Shown here: piece after piece, positions 39,001-49,872 of the stretch
Layout: each line of letters starts with the position of its first letter
Position numbering within the stretch: position 1 is the first letter of the stretch
From: Adineta ricciae
Taxonomy: Eukaryota; Rotifera; Eurotatoria; Adinetida; Adinetidae
DNA length: 64,000 bases
Direction: 5' to 3'
NCBI GenBank assembly: GCA_905250025.1
Contig: CAJNOJ010000059.1
Span: 397,579 to 461,578, forward strand
Notes under the pieces: model-generated
What the model was told of the DNA's origin: nothing
Database searches by the model: none
The model's input: only the letters and a program-made list of their open reading frames with translations
Program-made: the position numbers and the translations under genes

Positions 39001-41297
39001 CTTTGCTCAAAAACAATGGTGTTGCTTCAACGACCTGCATAGCTGAACGAGGTAATGCTTCCATAAGATAGGTTAAAGCTCGACATGCTGTTAGAGCAAT
39101 TTCAGCATTGGCTTCATTTTCGTCTGCTAAACAATCACGTAATGGTGGGTAAAGTGCACGAAATTGAAATCCAGGCAATGTATCTTCATTACTCATCACC
39201 AAAAGCTAAAAACAGATAGAAAGTCAACATTGTGGCGTTTAGTTATGTCTTGTGATTAAACATACGGAGCAAAGTTCATTCAGTGTCGTCAGTTTTACAT
39301 CAGGATCTGGTGACTAGAAAAACAAAACATTTTCCGTAGTTTATAAGTTCGGAAGAAAACGAATTTTTAGTGTTACTTGAATGCCTTGAATGTATTGTTG
39401 TAAACGGCCATTTATGGAACTTCCACCTCCCACTCTACTCATCAAATGTTGTACACGGCCTGATAGTGTATGAAAAAGTGCTGCACTCGCCGAGCCACTA
39501 GCACCACTCGTAGCAGCACGAATAAAACTTGGATCAGACAAAATATCACGTGCTGTTGGGCTGTTATCAGGATCAGTATCACTTTCAGTAGACATTTGCA
39601 AGGTTTGTTTAGTATTTCGATGAGCACTGGCAACAAGTGGAGAAGTATAGGATGTGGTTGGGACAAGACCAGAATAAGATTGAGCTGATGATGTTGACGG
39701 CGGAGGAGACGAAGAGTTTTGTTGATGATACGTAGAGGAATTGAAGAAGCTTATTGGATTATTCGATGATGTTCCACCGGTATTATGCGTATCACACGAT
39801 TGATTATCAGCGCCGGCGGTGTTGGTGACAGGCACCGATGAACGACTAGAACAGAAAGGGATATATAGCCATACTCTCAATACATTCTGCTCGCTAGTCC
39901 GCCATCGTAGAAAGGTTAATGGGGTGATCAGATGGTGGAATAAAGTTTTGTTTATAAGTAGACATATACGATGAATAAAAGAAACGAGAAAAAAAACGGC
40001 AACGTTAGAAAATCAAACGAAAGAAAAGAGAAGAAAAGACTCGATGTTATTATTTTACACAAGGTCACTAACTTCAAAATAACGATGCAATGTTAACTGG
40101 ACCTCTTTTTGTCCTTCATGGTTTATATCAGACGAACTACATTAACTGATAAATAACAGTCGCCAACAGACCCGTATGTCGAATGCTGTCATGTTTTTCC
40201 CTCTCTTTCTTTCTTTCTTTTTCTTTCTATACACAACTTAGAACGCAATGAATAATAGGTTTTTTCTATTTTCTTTTCTTTCCTTATGCATAGAGTGCAA
40301 AAACGCGTGTGCAAATGGGCGCCGTTTTTTGTTGTTGTTGTTGTTGTCGTACATCTGCACACTGAAGCAGCAATTCATCGGTTTGCGTAACTCTTGCAAT
40401 CATTGAAAAATGGAGAAAAATGAATGAAGTTTTTCTTACCTAGAGGAAGATTGACCCGTTGTCAAATAATCAATATAAGACTTTCTTGTATAGCGACGTG
40501 ATCGTCGGTGATGACTAGCTGAAGGATCACTTACAACTGTGTTAAGTTCTCGGCCGCCTGATTAAATAACAAAAAGAAAGGAGAAATCGAAAGATAAGCT
40601 TGAAAATTAACTGTTTTTCTTTTCTTTCTCTTACCTGTTTGTCGTCTAACGCAAAAGTTCCCCGTGTCTGTACCTTCACTTTGTTGTTCAGAATCGCTCT
40701 TTTTTCGTCGATGAGTATGGGATAGGACAGGTGCAGAATTTCTCTTGGATTTCGATTGAAATGAAAGATATTCGTCGTCGTCGTCTTCGTCAGATGATGA
40801 TTGTCGTTGTCTCTTGCTAGTTCGAGGATTTGTAACAGGTTCACTTCGTTTTCGACGTCTCACAACGTTCGACGCATGCCGTGTCGACGATGATGGTGTA
40901 CGTTTTTTATTATCTTCTTGATCTTCGTTCAAATCGGATTCGGACTCGATTCGACGTTTTTGATTACCAATGGAAAGAGCTTCGAGTGCTTTGGATTTCG
41001 CTTGTCGAGTTGTTGTCGATATTACTGAGGAGGATGATTGTGGTTGATGTTGTTGTTGTTCTTCGTCTTCAGCGTCTTCTGACAGGAGAGAGTGCTTCAT
41101 TTTCGATAAACATCAATATGAAATAAATTACCTGTTATATTCGATTCGTTTGTCGTTGATTTACGTTCGGCACTAATTTTGAGAAGGAAAATATTTTATT
41201 TATTTGCAAAGAAAAACGAGTAAATTGTCGTTACATACGTCAATAATCTGAGTGATCGTCTAGTTGAGGAGCTTGAATTGCTTTGTAAGTGGGCCAT
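33057..41297 (-). CDS. TRIP12: HECT-type E3 ubiquitin ligase TRIP12
   Basis: Large minus-strand gene with many short introns. The start at 41297 gives [20 protein letters not shown], resembling the SLRRSQR start of TRIP12. It joins in frame to [13 protein letters not shown] and on to a basic, Ser-rich disordered region. Next come armadillo-like repeats (about 38000-39900), a WWE domain (about 37870-38040: [24 protein letters not shown]), a second disordered stretch (36500-37080), and the HECT domain near the C-terminus. The last exon carries NPPLT-like [10 protein letters not shown] and [16 protein letters not shown], whose Cys (codon 33159-33161) is the predicted thioester-forming residue. 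It ends [11 protein letters not shown], as in the vertebrate protein. TRIP12 is nuclear and works in the ubiquitin-fusion-degradation pathway, ARF turnover and restraint of RNF168 at DNA breaks. Not all exon joins were individually checked. Confidence 0.95.
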
Positions 41298-42487
41298 TCA
41301 AGACAATGTTGGACATTCGAAAGAATAAACTATGCGAATGTTTATTCTGAGACATTGAACATACTAGAGATCGATCGGGATAAGAAGAAAAACGGAATTG
41401 AATAAATAAGTAGAAAAAGAAGAGTTGCGTTTCCTTTTTGTACTGATGTAGAAAGAATCGCTTGTCTTGTTTCGATGAATGACGAAAGAAAAAAAAGTTC
41501 AACAATGTATATGGATATAATATAATCTAAAAGGTAGAAAAAGTATTTCATGAAATATTCCCATTAAAAAAAAACGACGCAAGAATGAACGATATGATCG
41601 TGTGAGTGAAACAAGACGGTAGCGCACAATCTTATTGGATGACGATTGTTTGTGCATTGATTCAAGTTGAATATGCATTTCGATCAGCTGATCTTGGTAT
41701 AGTCGTAATTATTTGTAAGATTAACCAATATTACGAATTTTATTTTAATTGTCAGACGACTTTTGTCAGCTGACATGTTTTACTAAAATTTTCCGAGCGA
41801 GATGAGTCATGACTATCGGGAAAAAAGTGATTATCAAGAAAAAGGAATTTCTTCGTGCTTCTGCTCAGAAAAATATGGATCATACGCTTCGATAGAATCG
41901 CTTCATCTCTCTGTCTGTGAGAACAAACATTTGCAAAATTGTGCAGGGTAAAAACAACTTCGCAGAGTGAATGTTTTCAGATAGACAAAATGATACTTCA
42001 CTGGTAATGTATGCTTTGTCTATGATTTGTTTTTGATGAATCATATCAAGTTAATTATGATAGGAAGATAACTACAGAAGATACTGTATCTCATCAATGA
42101 AATGAGTTTAACTGACGTGAGAATATTCTTGTCATCGATGGAGATATGTTTGCTTAGTTTGTGTTTTTCTTGTGTAAGAATGAATTCAAATAAACGGCGA
42201 CTACTAACAATGGTAGATGTAATTTCAAACGTCGAGTGCAACTTACTTTTGTAATATATTTGATAGCTAAAAGGAAAATTCCGAATTATACGTCACGTTT
42301 TCCAAAGATAAGACTTTATTTCTTTTGCAGAAACCATCGTCACTGACATTGTCTACTTTCCTTAAAGGATTATTAAGAACAACTTTTTGATTAACGTTTT
42401 AAAAATTTATTATCCCATCTCCATGAAAGCATACATAAATAGAGAGTATATGAATGAGAATGAAAAAAAAAACATGTTAGTCTCTGG
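41298..42487. other. Intergenic region upstream of TRIP12
   Basis: About 1.2 kb of AT-rich sequence between the homospermidine synthase stop and the TRIP12 start, same strand. No coding frame, RNA gene or repeat was recognised. Confidence 0.5.
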
Positions 42488-44048
42488 TTAATTCATAGTT
42501 TGAAACGAAGTGAATTGCCAGCCATCACGAATCTTATCGTCCTTCTCCGGCCAATTAGATGCTTTCGAAACCCATGTTCCTAAATACGGTATGCACATAT
42601 CAAGGATTTCTTCCGAATCGATATCATCGGGTAAGCATATTCCTTCATTGGGATGTTCGAGACAGTATTTTATCGCAGCCAGTACACTAATCGCCACTTG
42701 TACTGTCGTAGCATTTTGTCCTGGCACTAATTTTCTCGCTTGATGGATGTCGAGCACACTTCCTGTCCACCAAGCCGAAACATAATGACCACCTAATAGA
42801 AAGACACCGACTTCATCAGCACCTTCAGTAATGTCGTCGCTCAAGATGCGAAGTTTGGGTTGTAATTGATAGTTGTGCATACGAAATTCGATTAAAGAAC
42901 TGAGAGCAGAATCAGTGGGCAAGTATGCATAGTGAACAGTTGGCCGATATAGAACATTGTTGTTGTTTTCATCATCTTTATCATAAATGGTTAAATGTTT
43001 TGAAATACCATATGCTTCACCATGTCGAATAACCATACCAATGATTTCTCCACTTGGTACCCATGAACGAACCTGAAAAGATAACACGAAATCCTTTCGA
43101 ATGTTGAAGTAGTGAGCACGAGAAACTTACCCATGTGTTGATACCGTTCGTAGCCAAACAGATTTGATTGCATGGACCGTCTTTTTCATCGTGGAAATAT
43201 GTTCCATCTGGAATAATTTTCTCATGTGTTCCCCAACCCATTTCAGCTGGCGCTGCACCCTCTTCAACAAAACCTTCGATTGACCATGTATTAACGAATT
43301 CGTTGACTTTTTTTGGATCTTTTGTTAATTGCGTATCACGTTCAGATATGTGAATTGTTTTAATTCCTAATAAATAACTTAATTGAGGATAATCTTTTGC
43401 TTTCAAAGCGCTTTGTAATTGCTGTTTCTCATCTGTAGCAATTTGGATGTCTTTGCTGCTGAGTACATGTTGAGCCATGTCAACTAATGCACGTTTCACA
43501 AAATGTGAAACCAGTCCAGGATTACATCCATGATCCAAAATTGCTGTCGGTCCGTTTCTATTCCATGTGATATCATTTTGCATGTCTCTGAGTTGCATTT
43601 GTCGGTGATACAATGTTAGCAAACGTGGATCATTCTTATATGCTTCACCAAATGGTTCCCATAGTTCAACAGATGTGTTGACAAATCGAACTTGATGATC
43701 ATGACACCATTTCAGTAGACACCGTGTTTCAATATTATAAGCAAGATCGAGAAGAATATCACCGGATGACAAATGTGTACTTAGAATTTCACCATAATTC
43801 TTGCGGGTGATCAACTCTTGCTCATATTTCACTTGAGCATATTTGGAGAGATGCTGTTGTATTCTAGCCCGTTGATCGAGCACATCGATGATTGTAATTG
43901 ATTGTATGTGATTTTTTAATAGCAAATAATCGATTAAAAGTGGTAACGCACATTGTGACACACCACCACAACCAATAACTAATAATCGACGAGAAGACGA
44001 GTCCACTTTGGATAAGGACGTCGATAGACTACGACTGGGAAACGAAAG
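42488..44048 (-). CDS. hss: Bacterial-type homospermidine synthase (saccharopine dehydrogenase fold), 5' exon unresolved
   Basis: Minus-strand exons 44048-43131 and 43072-42488 join as ...GINTW|VRSWVPSGE across a 58-nt intron (GTAAGT...TTTCAG), covering 500 residues. The enzyme family makes homospermidine from putrescine (or putrescine and spermidine) with NAD+. Visible motifs are a Rossmann start (LLVIGCGGVSQCALPLL), CNPGLVSHFVKRAL, HISERDTQ, FVNTWSIEGFVEEG, PAEMGWGT, YRPTVHYAYLP, GQNATTVQVA and a C-terminal PYLGTWVS. These follow bacterial HSS along the whole length. There is no ATG before the Rossmann motif: the frame opens after a TCATCGTAG acceptor with LSFPSRSLSTSLSK. A first exon with the start codon must lie upstream and was not found. 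That Ser/Arg-rich lead could be part of a targeting peptide. Likely acquired from bacteria. Confidence 0.9.
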
Positions 44049-45059
44049 CTACGATGAAAAGAAAATACTGACTGTTTAACGCGAAAGTGAGCTCCTCTTT
44101 AATTGAAAAGTTCCAAGGAAATGGGAGTAAATATCAGCTGCAAGCCGTTTTGATTAAATTCGACCTTGAAATAGTTAGAAGTAATAAAAGTACATAATAA
44201 AAAGACTGGTATGACTATGTGAATCCTATACAACTGTATGAAATATGCGTAGGTTCTTTTTATCAACAGGGAGAACAGAAAGATTTCTATTATTATATCA
44301 TGAGAGTGCATTTTGCAAAAAGAGGACGAAGTTTTATTTTAGAAGTGAGTTTTGCTAAAATATCCTATCCGGAATGAATATGTTGTCGAAAGAGACAAAC
44401 CGTATCAGTCGTAATTAATCTTACACTGTTCGATTAAATGTCTGTTGATGTTGACATGACCCTATACATATTCGAAGATTGGCTGGTAGATAGTTCTTTT
44501 ACGCATAAATCATTCTATCAAACAATAGTTCCTTTTATCGAAAAATACTCCTAGGTTCTGTATTGAAAAAATAAGTCTTTCGACGATGTCACAAGTGTTC
44601 AATTCGAATAATACATACACAAAAACAAGCGAATAAGGAAGGTTCTCATTTCGATAAATTTGTTGTCAAGTTTTATACGATCGAAACATTGACCCTGGAG
44701 ATGATATGAAGCCATACGAAGTCATCTCATCAGTGAAACAGATTTTTGACTTTTCAAAGACTTAAAAGTGAGAATTATTCTTGTTAACAAAAACTTTCGT
44801 CGATCTTTATTTTCCATTAAATCAACTTGTCTAAGCAAACATCACGCAAACAGATATCTTAGGAATATTTTTTTTTCAGCCAATTACAAACTCTTCTCGT
44901 CTCTATTGACAAACTCGACACATGAGAATTTTAAATTTTTTGTTTTGTACTGTTCTTCTTTTACTCACTCGTTCACTTTAAATACACACTGCCATTATAC
45001 TCTAAGGCTAATCACATTGATTTCACCTTTTATGACAAATTCATTCGTAGGACATTTCT
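44049..45059. promoter_or_regulatory. Divergent intergenic region, homospermidine synthase / TTLL11
   Basis: About 1 kb of AT-rich sequence. It should hold the missing first exon of the homospermidine synthase (minus strand) and the promoter and 5' UTR of TTLL11 (plus strand). An acceptor-like TTCATTCGTAG ends at 45050, 9 nt before the TTLL11 ATG. No other feature was recognised. Confidence 0.45.
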
Positions 45060-48047
45060 ATGAATTCCAACGATGAATATCCGCAACAAGACTCGATCGA
45101 TCGTGCAGATATAGATGAAAATGATAATCTTGAAGAAGCAGTGACTAATAATGAACCTTTAGTTGAACGAAAGGATTTGGCCAAAGTAAGAAATAAATCC
45201 TCGCAAGCAAAAAAATCAAAGTCAAGTGCGAAAAAGGCAACACCGACAAGTAGCGCATCAGATCAAAGTGGTGCGCTAAACTTGTTGCTTCCGGTGAAGA
45301 GTCCAGTAAGATCTGAAGAGAACATCGGCGCCAAACGTTCAATAACAATCGAATTAAGTTACGCTCGATCAAATCTTGAAGTCGTGCGTTTGTGTATACG
45401 TGAACTAAAATGGAAAGAAGTAAAACATGTTTGTTCTTTGTCGAAAAAGTTTTCATTTTGTATTGAAGTGTTTCTCCGGTACGGCAATCGATCCAGATAT
45501 TTATTGGCATTCATCTTCGTTTCATGATGGGAACATCAACTTCTCTTCTAGTACTGGTCGTGTAAACAAATTTCCAGGTCGATTATTTTGCTAGTAGTTC
45601 GAATTGTCATCATCCTCTTCGATTCGTTTAGGTATCACTGATTTACTGCGTAAAGTTCATTTAACACGTTTGTTGAATAACATGAGATTATTATTTCCTA
45701 ATGAGTATGACTTCTATCCGAAAACGTGGTTTCTTCCTGAACACAATCAGCAATTTAAAGATGATATGCGCTACATACATCAATTAGATAAGAAGTACAA
45801 TCGTCGAAAAACTACTTTTATTGTTAAACCATCGGGTTAATACTACAAGTTTTCCATTATTTGTTATCGATTTGTTTCAATTTAGATGGTTCACAAGGCG
45901 AGGGCATTTACCTGATTCGAGATCCGTCACAGATGATAACCACCAAACGTGCACATGTTGTTCAAGGTAAATTTTCTGTATTCTCACAGATTCAAATCAG
46001 TTTTTGTATATATTTTTAGAATATATCGATCGACCATTGTTAATCGATGGCCTTAAGTTTGATTTACGAATTTACGTTCTGATATTAAATCTTTATCCAT
46101 TAGAGATCTATTTGTATGACGAAGGTCTCGTTCGTTTCGCGACGGTTGATTATAAAGCTCCGTCAAGCGATAATCTTCATGAGACGTATATGCATTTAAC
46201 GAATTACTCATTGAATAGACGAAGTGCTCATTATAAACACCCAACCAATGACGGACAAACGGACGGAAGTAAACGTAAACTGAGTCTTGTCTGGAAACAA
46301 TTAAGTGAAATCTTTGGAAATGATAAAATTGAACAAACAAAAAATTTAATACGAGAATTAATCAATCGAACGATCTTAGCTGTTACACCTGAACTTCGCG
46401 TTGAATATGAATATTATTTACCGTTAAAGAAATATCCAAGCATATCCTGTTTTCAAGTAATGTTTTTCGTCTATTCAAAAAACGAGAGAAAAGATTCGAG
46501 CGTCTGCTTGTAGATCATTGGTTTTGATATTATTCTGGATAATCAATTGAAACCCATCCTGTTGGAAATCAATGCAAATCCTTCACTTCGACTTGATTTC
46601 GATAAAGAAAATGAAGATGGTAATGTAGCCAAATTATTCTCATTTTGACTTAATTCCTTCATAGGAAAATGTGTTTGTCTTCCGAGCGTCATTGATGAAG
46701 AGATCAAGAAACCGTTAGTATTAGAAACATTGAAATTAGCATTGCCAAAAAAGAAGTTAGATACAATGTGAGTTTATTTGATACTTCATGCCATATTTTA
46801 TTGTGAGAAATCTAGTGCTCGTCATGTAAAAAATCAAGCGAATGATAAATTAATCGCTGAACGGGTGGAAAAACTTGCTCAACGCCGTCTGGAAGAACGT
46901 AACGAGAAACTGAAAAATGATCGAAAAAATCGTTTTGATTTGAGATTGAATCCATATTTTTCTCGACCAGCGCCTACTCGACCCAAAGAAACCATTTCCA
47001 ATCAACCAGAACACGAAGCCCACGCTGTATCTCTCCGGGAATCACATATCTCCGCTGAATCACCTGAGACTGCATCGCCTTACACATTATTTTCAACCGA
47101 ACCGAGAAAGCCTACCAGAAAGATAATAAAACGTCCAAAAAAACTACGTCATTCAATTCACACTGATGATGATGAGAGTGGTCTGAAGACAACGAATGTC
47201 ATCGAAACATTTTCAACGTTAAATTTTAACCGATCTTCTGTTACATCTGGAACATTGGTTTCGATGCCGACGCGATCGGATATAACGACGATTACGTCAA
47301 TCGAAAGTTTGAACGTTATCTTGTCGCCAAATAATCAAACAAATTATGAACATTTGTTTGTCATTGATAAAATAGCGGATATTTTCATTCGTCTGGTGAT
47401 TCCTACTGGTAGTAAACTGATGACTGGCACACAATTGCGGAATTTTGTTAGGTAATGTCAATATGCGTTCTATTCGATTCATTTCATTTCGATTTACTGA
47501 ATAGTCTTTGTGGAATCATCGATGAAACAATAGCATCTTCATCCATCGATATCCTGTACGTCCAACTACTGAAAAAATGGCAGCAGTTGATCACAAAAAC
47601 AACCCTCACTGGTAATCAGCAGAATAATTTTCCAAGGGACACTGTTGACTTAACCTTGGATTTTTAGGATTGCCGTTTGCCGCATTTATCGAAGCGTGTT
47701 TTATCTTATCACAACGGAAGTATCCTACTTCTCGTAATTTACTAGATAGCGTCAATTGTTTGATAAATATTTGTACTGAACGTGTGAATATCACATCTCA
47801 ACTTGATCAAACTGTTCTTCGTCCAAGTACACGAAATTACCACTCGTCATGTTCCTCGTCATTAAGCATCCGTTCCAGTTCGACTAACCTTCGTGCATCA
47901 GCAGCAGTGACAATAACAATGCCAGTTCGTCGTTCCGTTATCCCAGCATCGACTACTCTGATGAGTAAAAATTCCAATTCACAGATTTCTTCATCAACAA
48001 GACAATCCGCGAAAAGTGTTTTTCCTCTCTTTTTTGATGTTCTATAA
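45060..48047 (+). CDS. TTLL11: Tubulin polyglutamylase TTLL11
   Basis: About nine exons on the plus strand. After a Lys/Ser-rich N-terminus, the TTL core begins SITIELSYARSNLEVVRLCIREL, joins to CFSGTAIDPDIYWHSSSFHD and NKFPGITDLLRKVHLTR, then FYPKTWFLPEH, TTFIVKPSDGSQGEGIYLI and EYIDRPLLIDGLKFDLRIYVL. ETYMHLTNYSLN and FDIILDNQLKPILLEINANPS (ATP-grasp Mg-binding Glu/Asn) complete the core, followed by VDEEIKKPLVLETLKLALP. These match TTLL11 in order. The C-terminal half has a Lys/Arg-rich helix, likely for microtubule binding, and a final block (SSIDILYVQLLKKWQ ... AAFIEACFILSQRKYP) also found in TTLL11. TTLL11 adds and extends glutamate side chains on tubulin tails in cilia and other stable microtubules. 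Some donor sites are weak (GTCGAT, GTTAAT) but needed to keep the frame. Confidence 0.9.
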
Positions 48048-48484
48048 ACTCTCTTGGAATCTTAATCGAATGATCAAAGCATTGCATATGCATTGAAGTT
48101 ATTCTCTTTATTTACCTTTCTGCAGTAGAGCTATGAACAATCACACAAAACAGGATAGATCTAATGAGGCAAAGTAGTGAAATGTGATGCATTCATCAGT
48201 AAGTCAAAACGTCGACAAAAGTAGTGCGAACAATGAGAATAACAAGAAAAAATGAAATGAGATTGCAGGACTTGTTCACAGCACATCAAGCAAAAAATGA
48301 AGTAGAAGAAGAAGAAGAAAAGAGTTGTACAGGAAAGAAAACCAAACGTTTTGGCTAATTCTTTTGTTTGCGTCTCAGATTTCAAGTCTAACAACACGAG
48401 TAGAAAATAATGAGATTAGGTATATTGCACAGCAAAAGAAAAACGGGTCAGACAAAACAATCATTCAGTTTGGGAAGAGAGGGT
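48048..48484. other. Convergent 3' gap, TTLL11 / tropomyosin
   Basis: 437 nt between the two stop codons. Mixed AT-rich sequence with a GAAGAAGAAGAAGAAAAG run near 48305. No gene is visible. Confidence 0.5.
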
Positions 48485-49615
48485 TTATAATGCTGATGAA
48501 GCTGCCATCATTTTTTCTAATTGACGACTTTTGTTTCGTTCATCGGCCAATTTTTCTACGGTAAACAAAATCATATGAATACGATGAATTGCAAATACAA
48601 ACAAGAAATACCTTTGAGTTTGTCGACTTTAAGTTGTAATTTACCAACATCAGTCTCTGCTTCATCAGTTCGTTGTTGAGCCTAAAAATAAATCCATTAG
48701 AGTTCAAAATGAATAAGAACATATTGAGAGAATCCTCACTGATTTAAGTCTAGCTTGAATATCTTCGATTGTTTTTCGATATTTTTCTTCCGTTCCATGT
48801 GCCTAAACGAAGATCATGTCGGGTAAATCTATCTATATCGATGAATATTTTCGTATACTTTTTCTTCAATTTGCATTAATGATTTCATTTCAACATATGC
48901 ATGTCGAATATCTTGTTCAAGGTTTGTAATTCGTCTACAGGAAATCATGTTGAACAATATTTTCTTCTTTGATTCAACTTACTGTTCCGCATTCGATGAT
49001 CGACGTTCGGTGTGTTCGAAACGTTCTTGTAATTCATTTAGTTTATTAGATGTCTACAAAAAGAAAGATATTCCACTTTTGGACATATATTCGACAGAAA
49101 CTGATTTACCTCTTGAAAACGTTTGTCTGTTTCAATACTACATTCCTTTGCTTTTCTCAATTCATCGTCTAAATCGATTTCTTTATCTTTCACAGTCGTT
49201 AGTTTGTTTTCGAGATTAGTACAAACACTAAAATCGAAATATCTTTCATTTCGCCGAACCAAATTATAAGAAGTTTGTCTCACTGTCGGGCTGCTTCGGA
49301 TACTTTGATAACTTCGATCAATTGCGTTGTAACATGATTAACCCGAGCTGTTGTATTGTCTAGATTGACCTCAACTAGTTGTACTTGACGTCGCAAATGC
49401 GCCGCTTCTGCTTCAGCTTCAATGCGAGATTGAAGTTCCTTTTCTAATTCCGTATTAACTCGTCGTTGTTCATCACGTGTCGTTTCTAATTCTTGAAATA
49501 AATTCACAATTTTTTCTCGAACAGTCAATGGCTGTTGCTGTTGTTGTTGTTGTTTAGTGAGATCATTCAATAGTGTCTCAGGAATCGTTGGTTTAATATC
49601 AATTGTACTTGACAT
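48485..49615 (-). CDS. Tropomyosin
   Basis: Minus-strand gene in about seven exons starting MSSTIDIKPTIPETLLNDLT and ending MMAASSAL. Almost the whole protein is one heptad-repeat coiled coil. AAHLRRQVQLVEVNLDNTTARV aligns with the tropomyosin block [22 protein letters not shown]. Later exons give KEIDLDDELRKAKECSIETDKRFQE, RRSSNAEQRITNLEQDIRHA, TEEKYRKTIEDIQARLKSAQQ and DEAETDVGKLQLKVDKLKEKL, following the vertebrate order. Tropomyosin polymerises head to tail along actin filaments and gates myosin in muscle and cytoskeleton. The N-terminus has a polyGln run and lacks the usual MDAIKKKMQ start, and the C-terminus is shorter than DHALNDMTSI. This suggests a divergent or short cytoskeletal isoform. 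Tropomyosin-like coiled coils of other families are the alternative, though less likely. Confidence 0.85.
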
Positions 49616-49872
49616 TCTCAATAAAACAATAGTAGGGAAAAAAACGACTTCGCTCGATTGATGAGAGAGGTCAGATAGTTGTTTATTCTAGTATCGATCG
49701 ATCGATCATCGCCGTCGTTCTTCTTCTTCTTTCCCAAATTAGGAACAGCCAATGAAAACATTTCTTCACGACATCTATAATCAATCGTCGCTTGGAGATG
49801 TACTACGTAGCAACAGTTTTAACTAACCACAAAAATGGTACAAAGTATTTCGATAATTTCTTACATTAAAAC
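49616..49872. promoter_or_regulatory. Compact divergent promoter, tropomyosin / CFAP44
   Basis: Only 257 nt separate the two start codons on opposite strands. The region has ATCGATCGATCGATC near 49692-49707 and a candidate X-box (see next entry). It presumably drives both genes. Confidence 0.55.
49800..49814 (-). promoter_or_regulatory. Candidate RFX X-box upstream of CFAP44
   Basis: On the minus strand this 15-mer reads GTTGCTACGTAGTAC. It resembles the inverted-repeat X-box GTTRCC-N-GGYAAC bound by RFX factors: the first half fits in 5 of 6 positions, the second half is imperfect. It lies about 60 nt upstream of the CFAP44 ATG, the usual place for X-boxes of ciliary genes. A single imperfect site is weak evidence. 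Confidence 0.35.

Noticed and set aside
44001..44006. GTG as the start codon of homospermidine synthase
   Set aside because: The frame continues upstream to a good splice acceptor, so an earlier exon with an ATG is more likely than a GTG start.
42488..44048. Homospermidine synthase as bacterial contamination
   Set aside because: It contains a spliceosomal intron of the local size and is flanked on both sides by animal genes in continuous sequence.
49835..49872. Earlier ATG for CFAP44
   Set aside because: It gives a hydrophobic, unlikely start in a frame that skips the 49-nt intron; kept only as an alternative.
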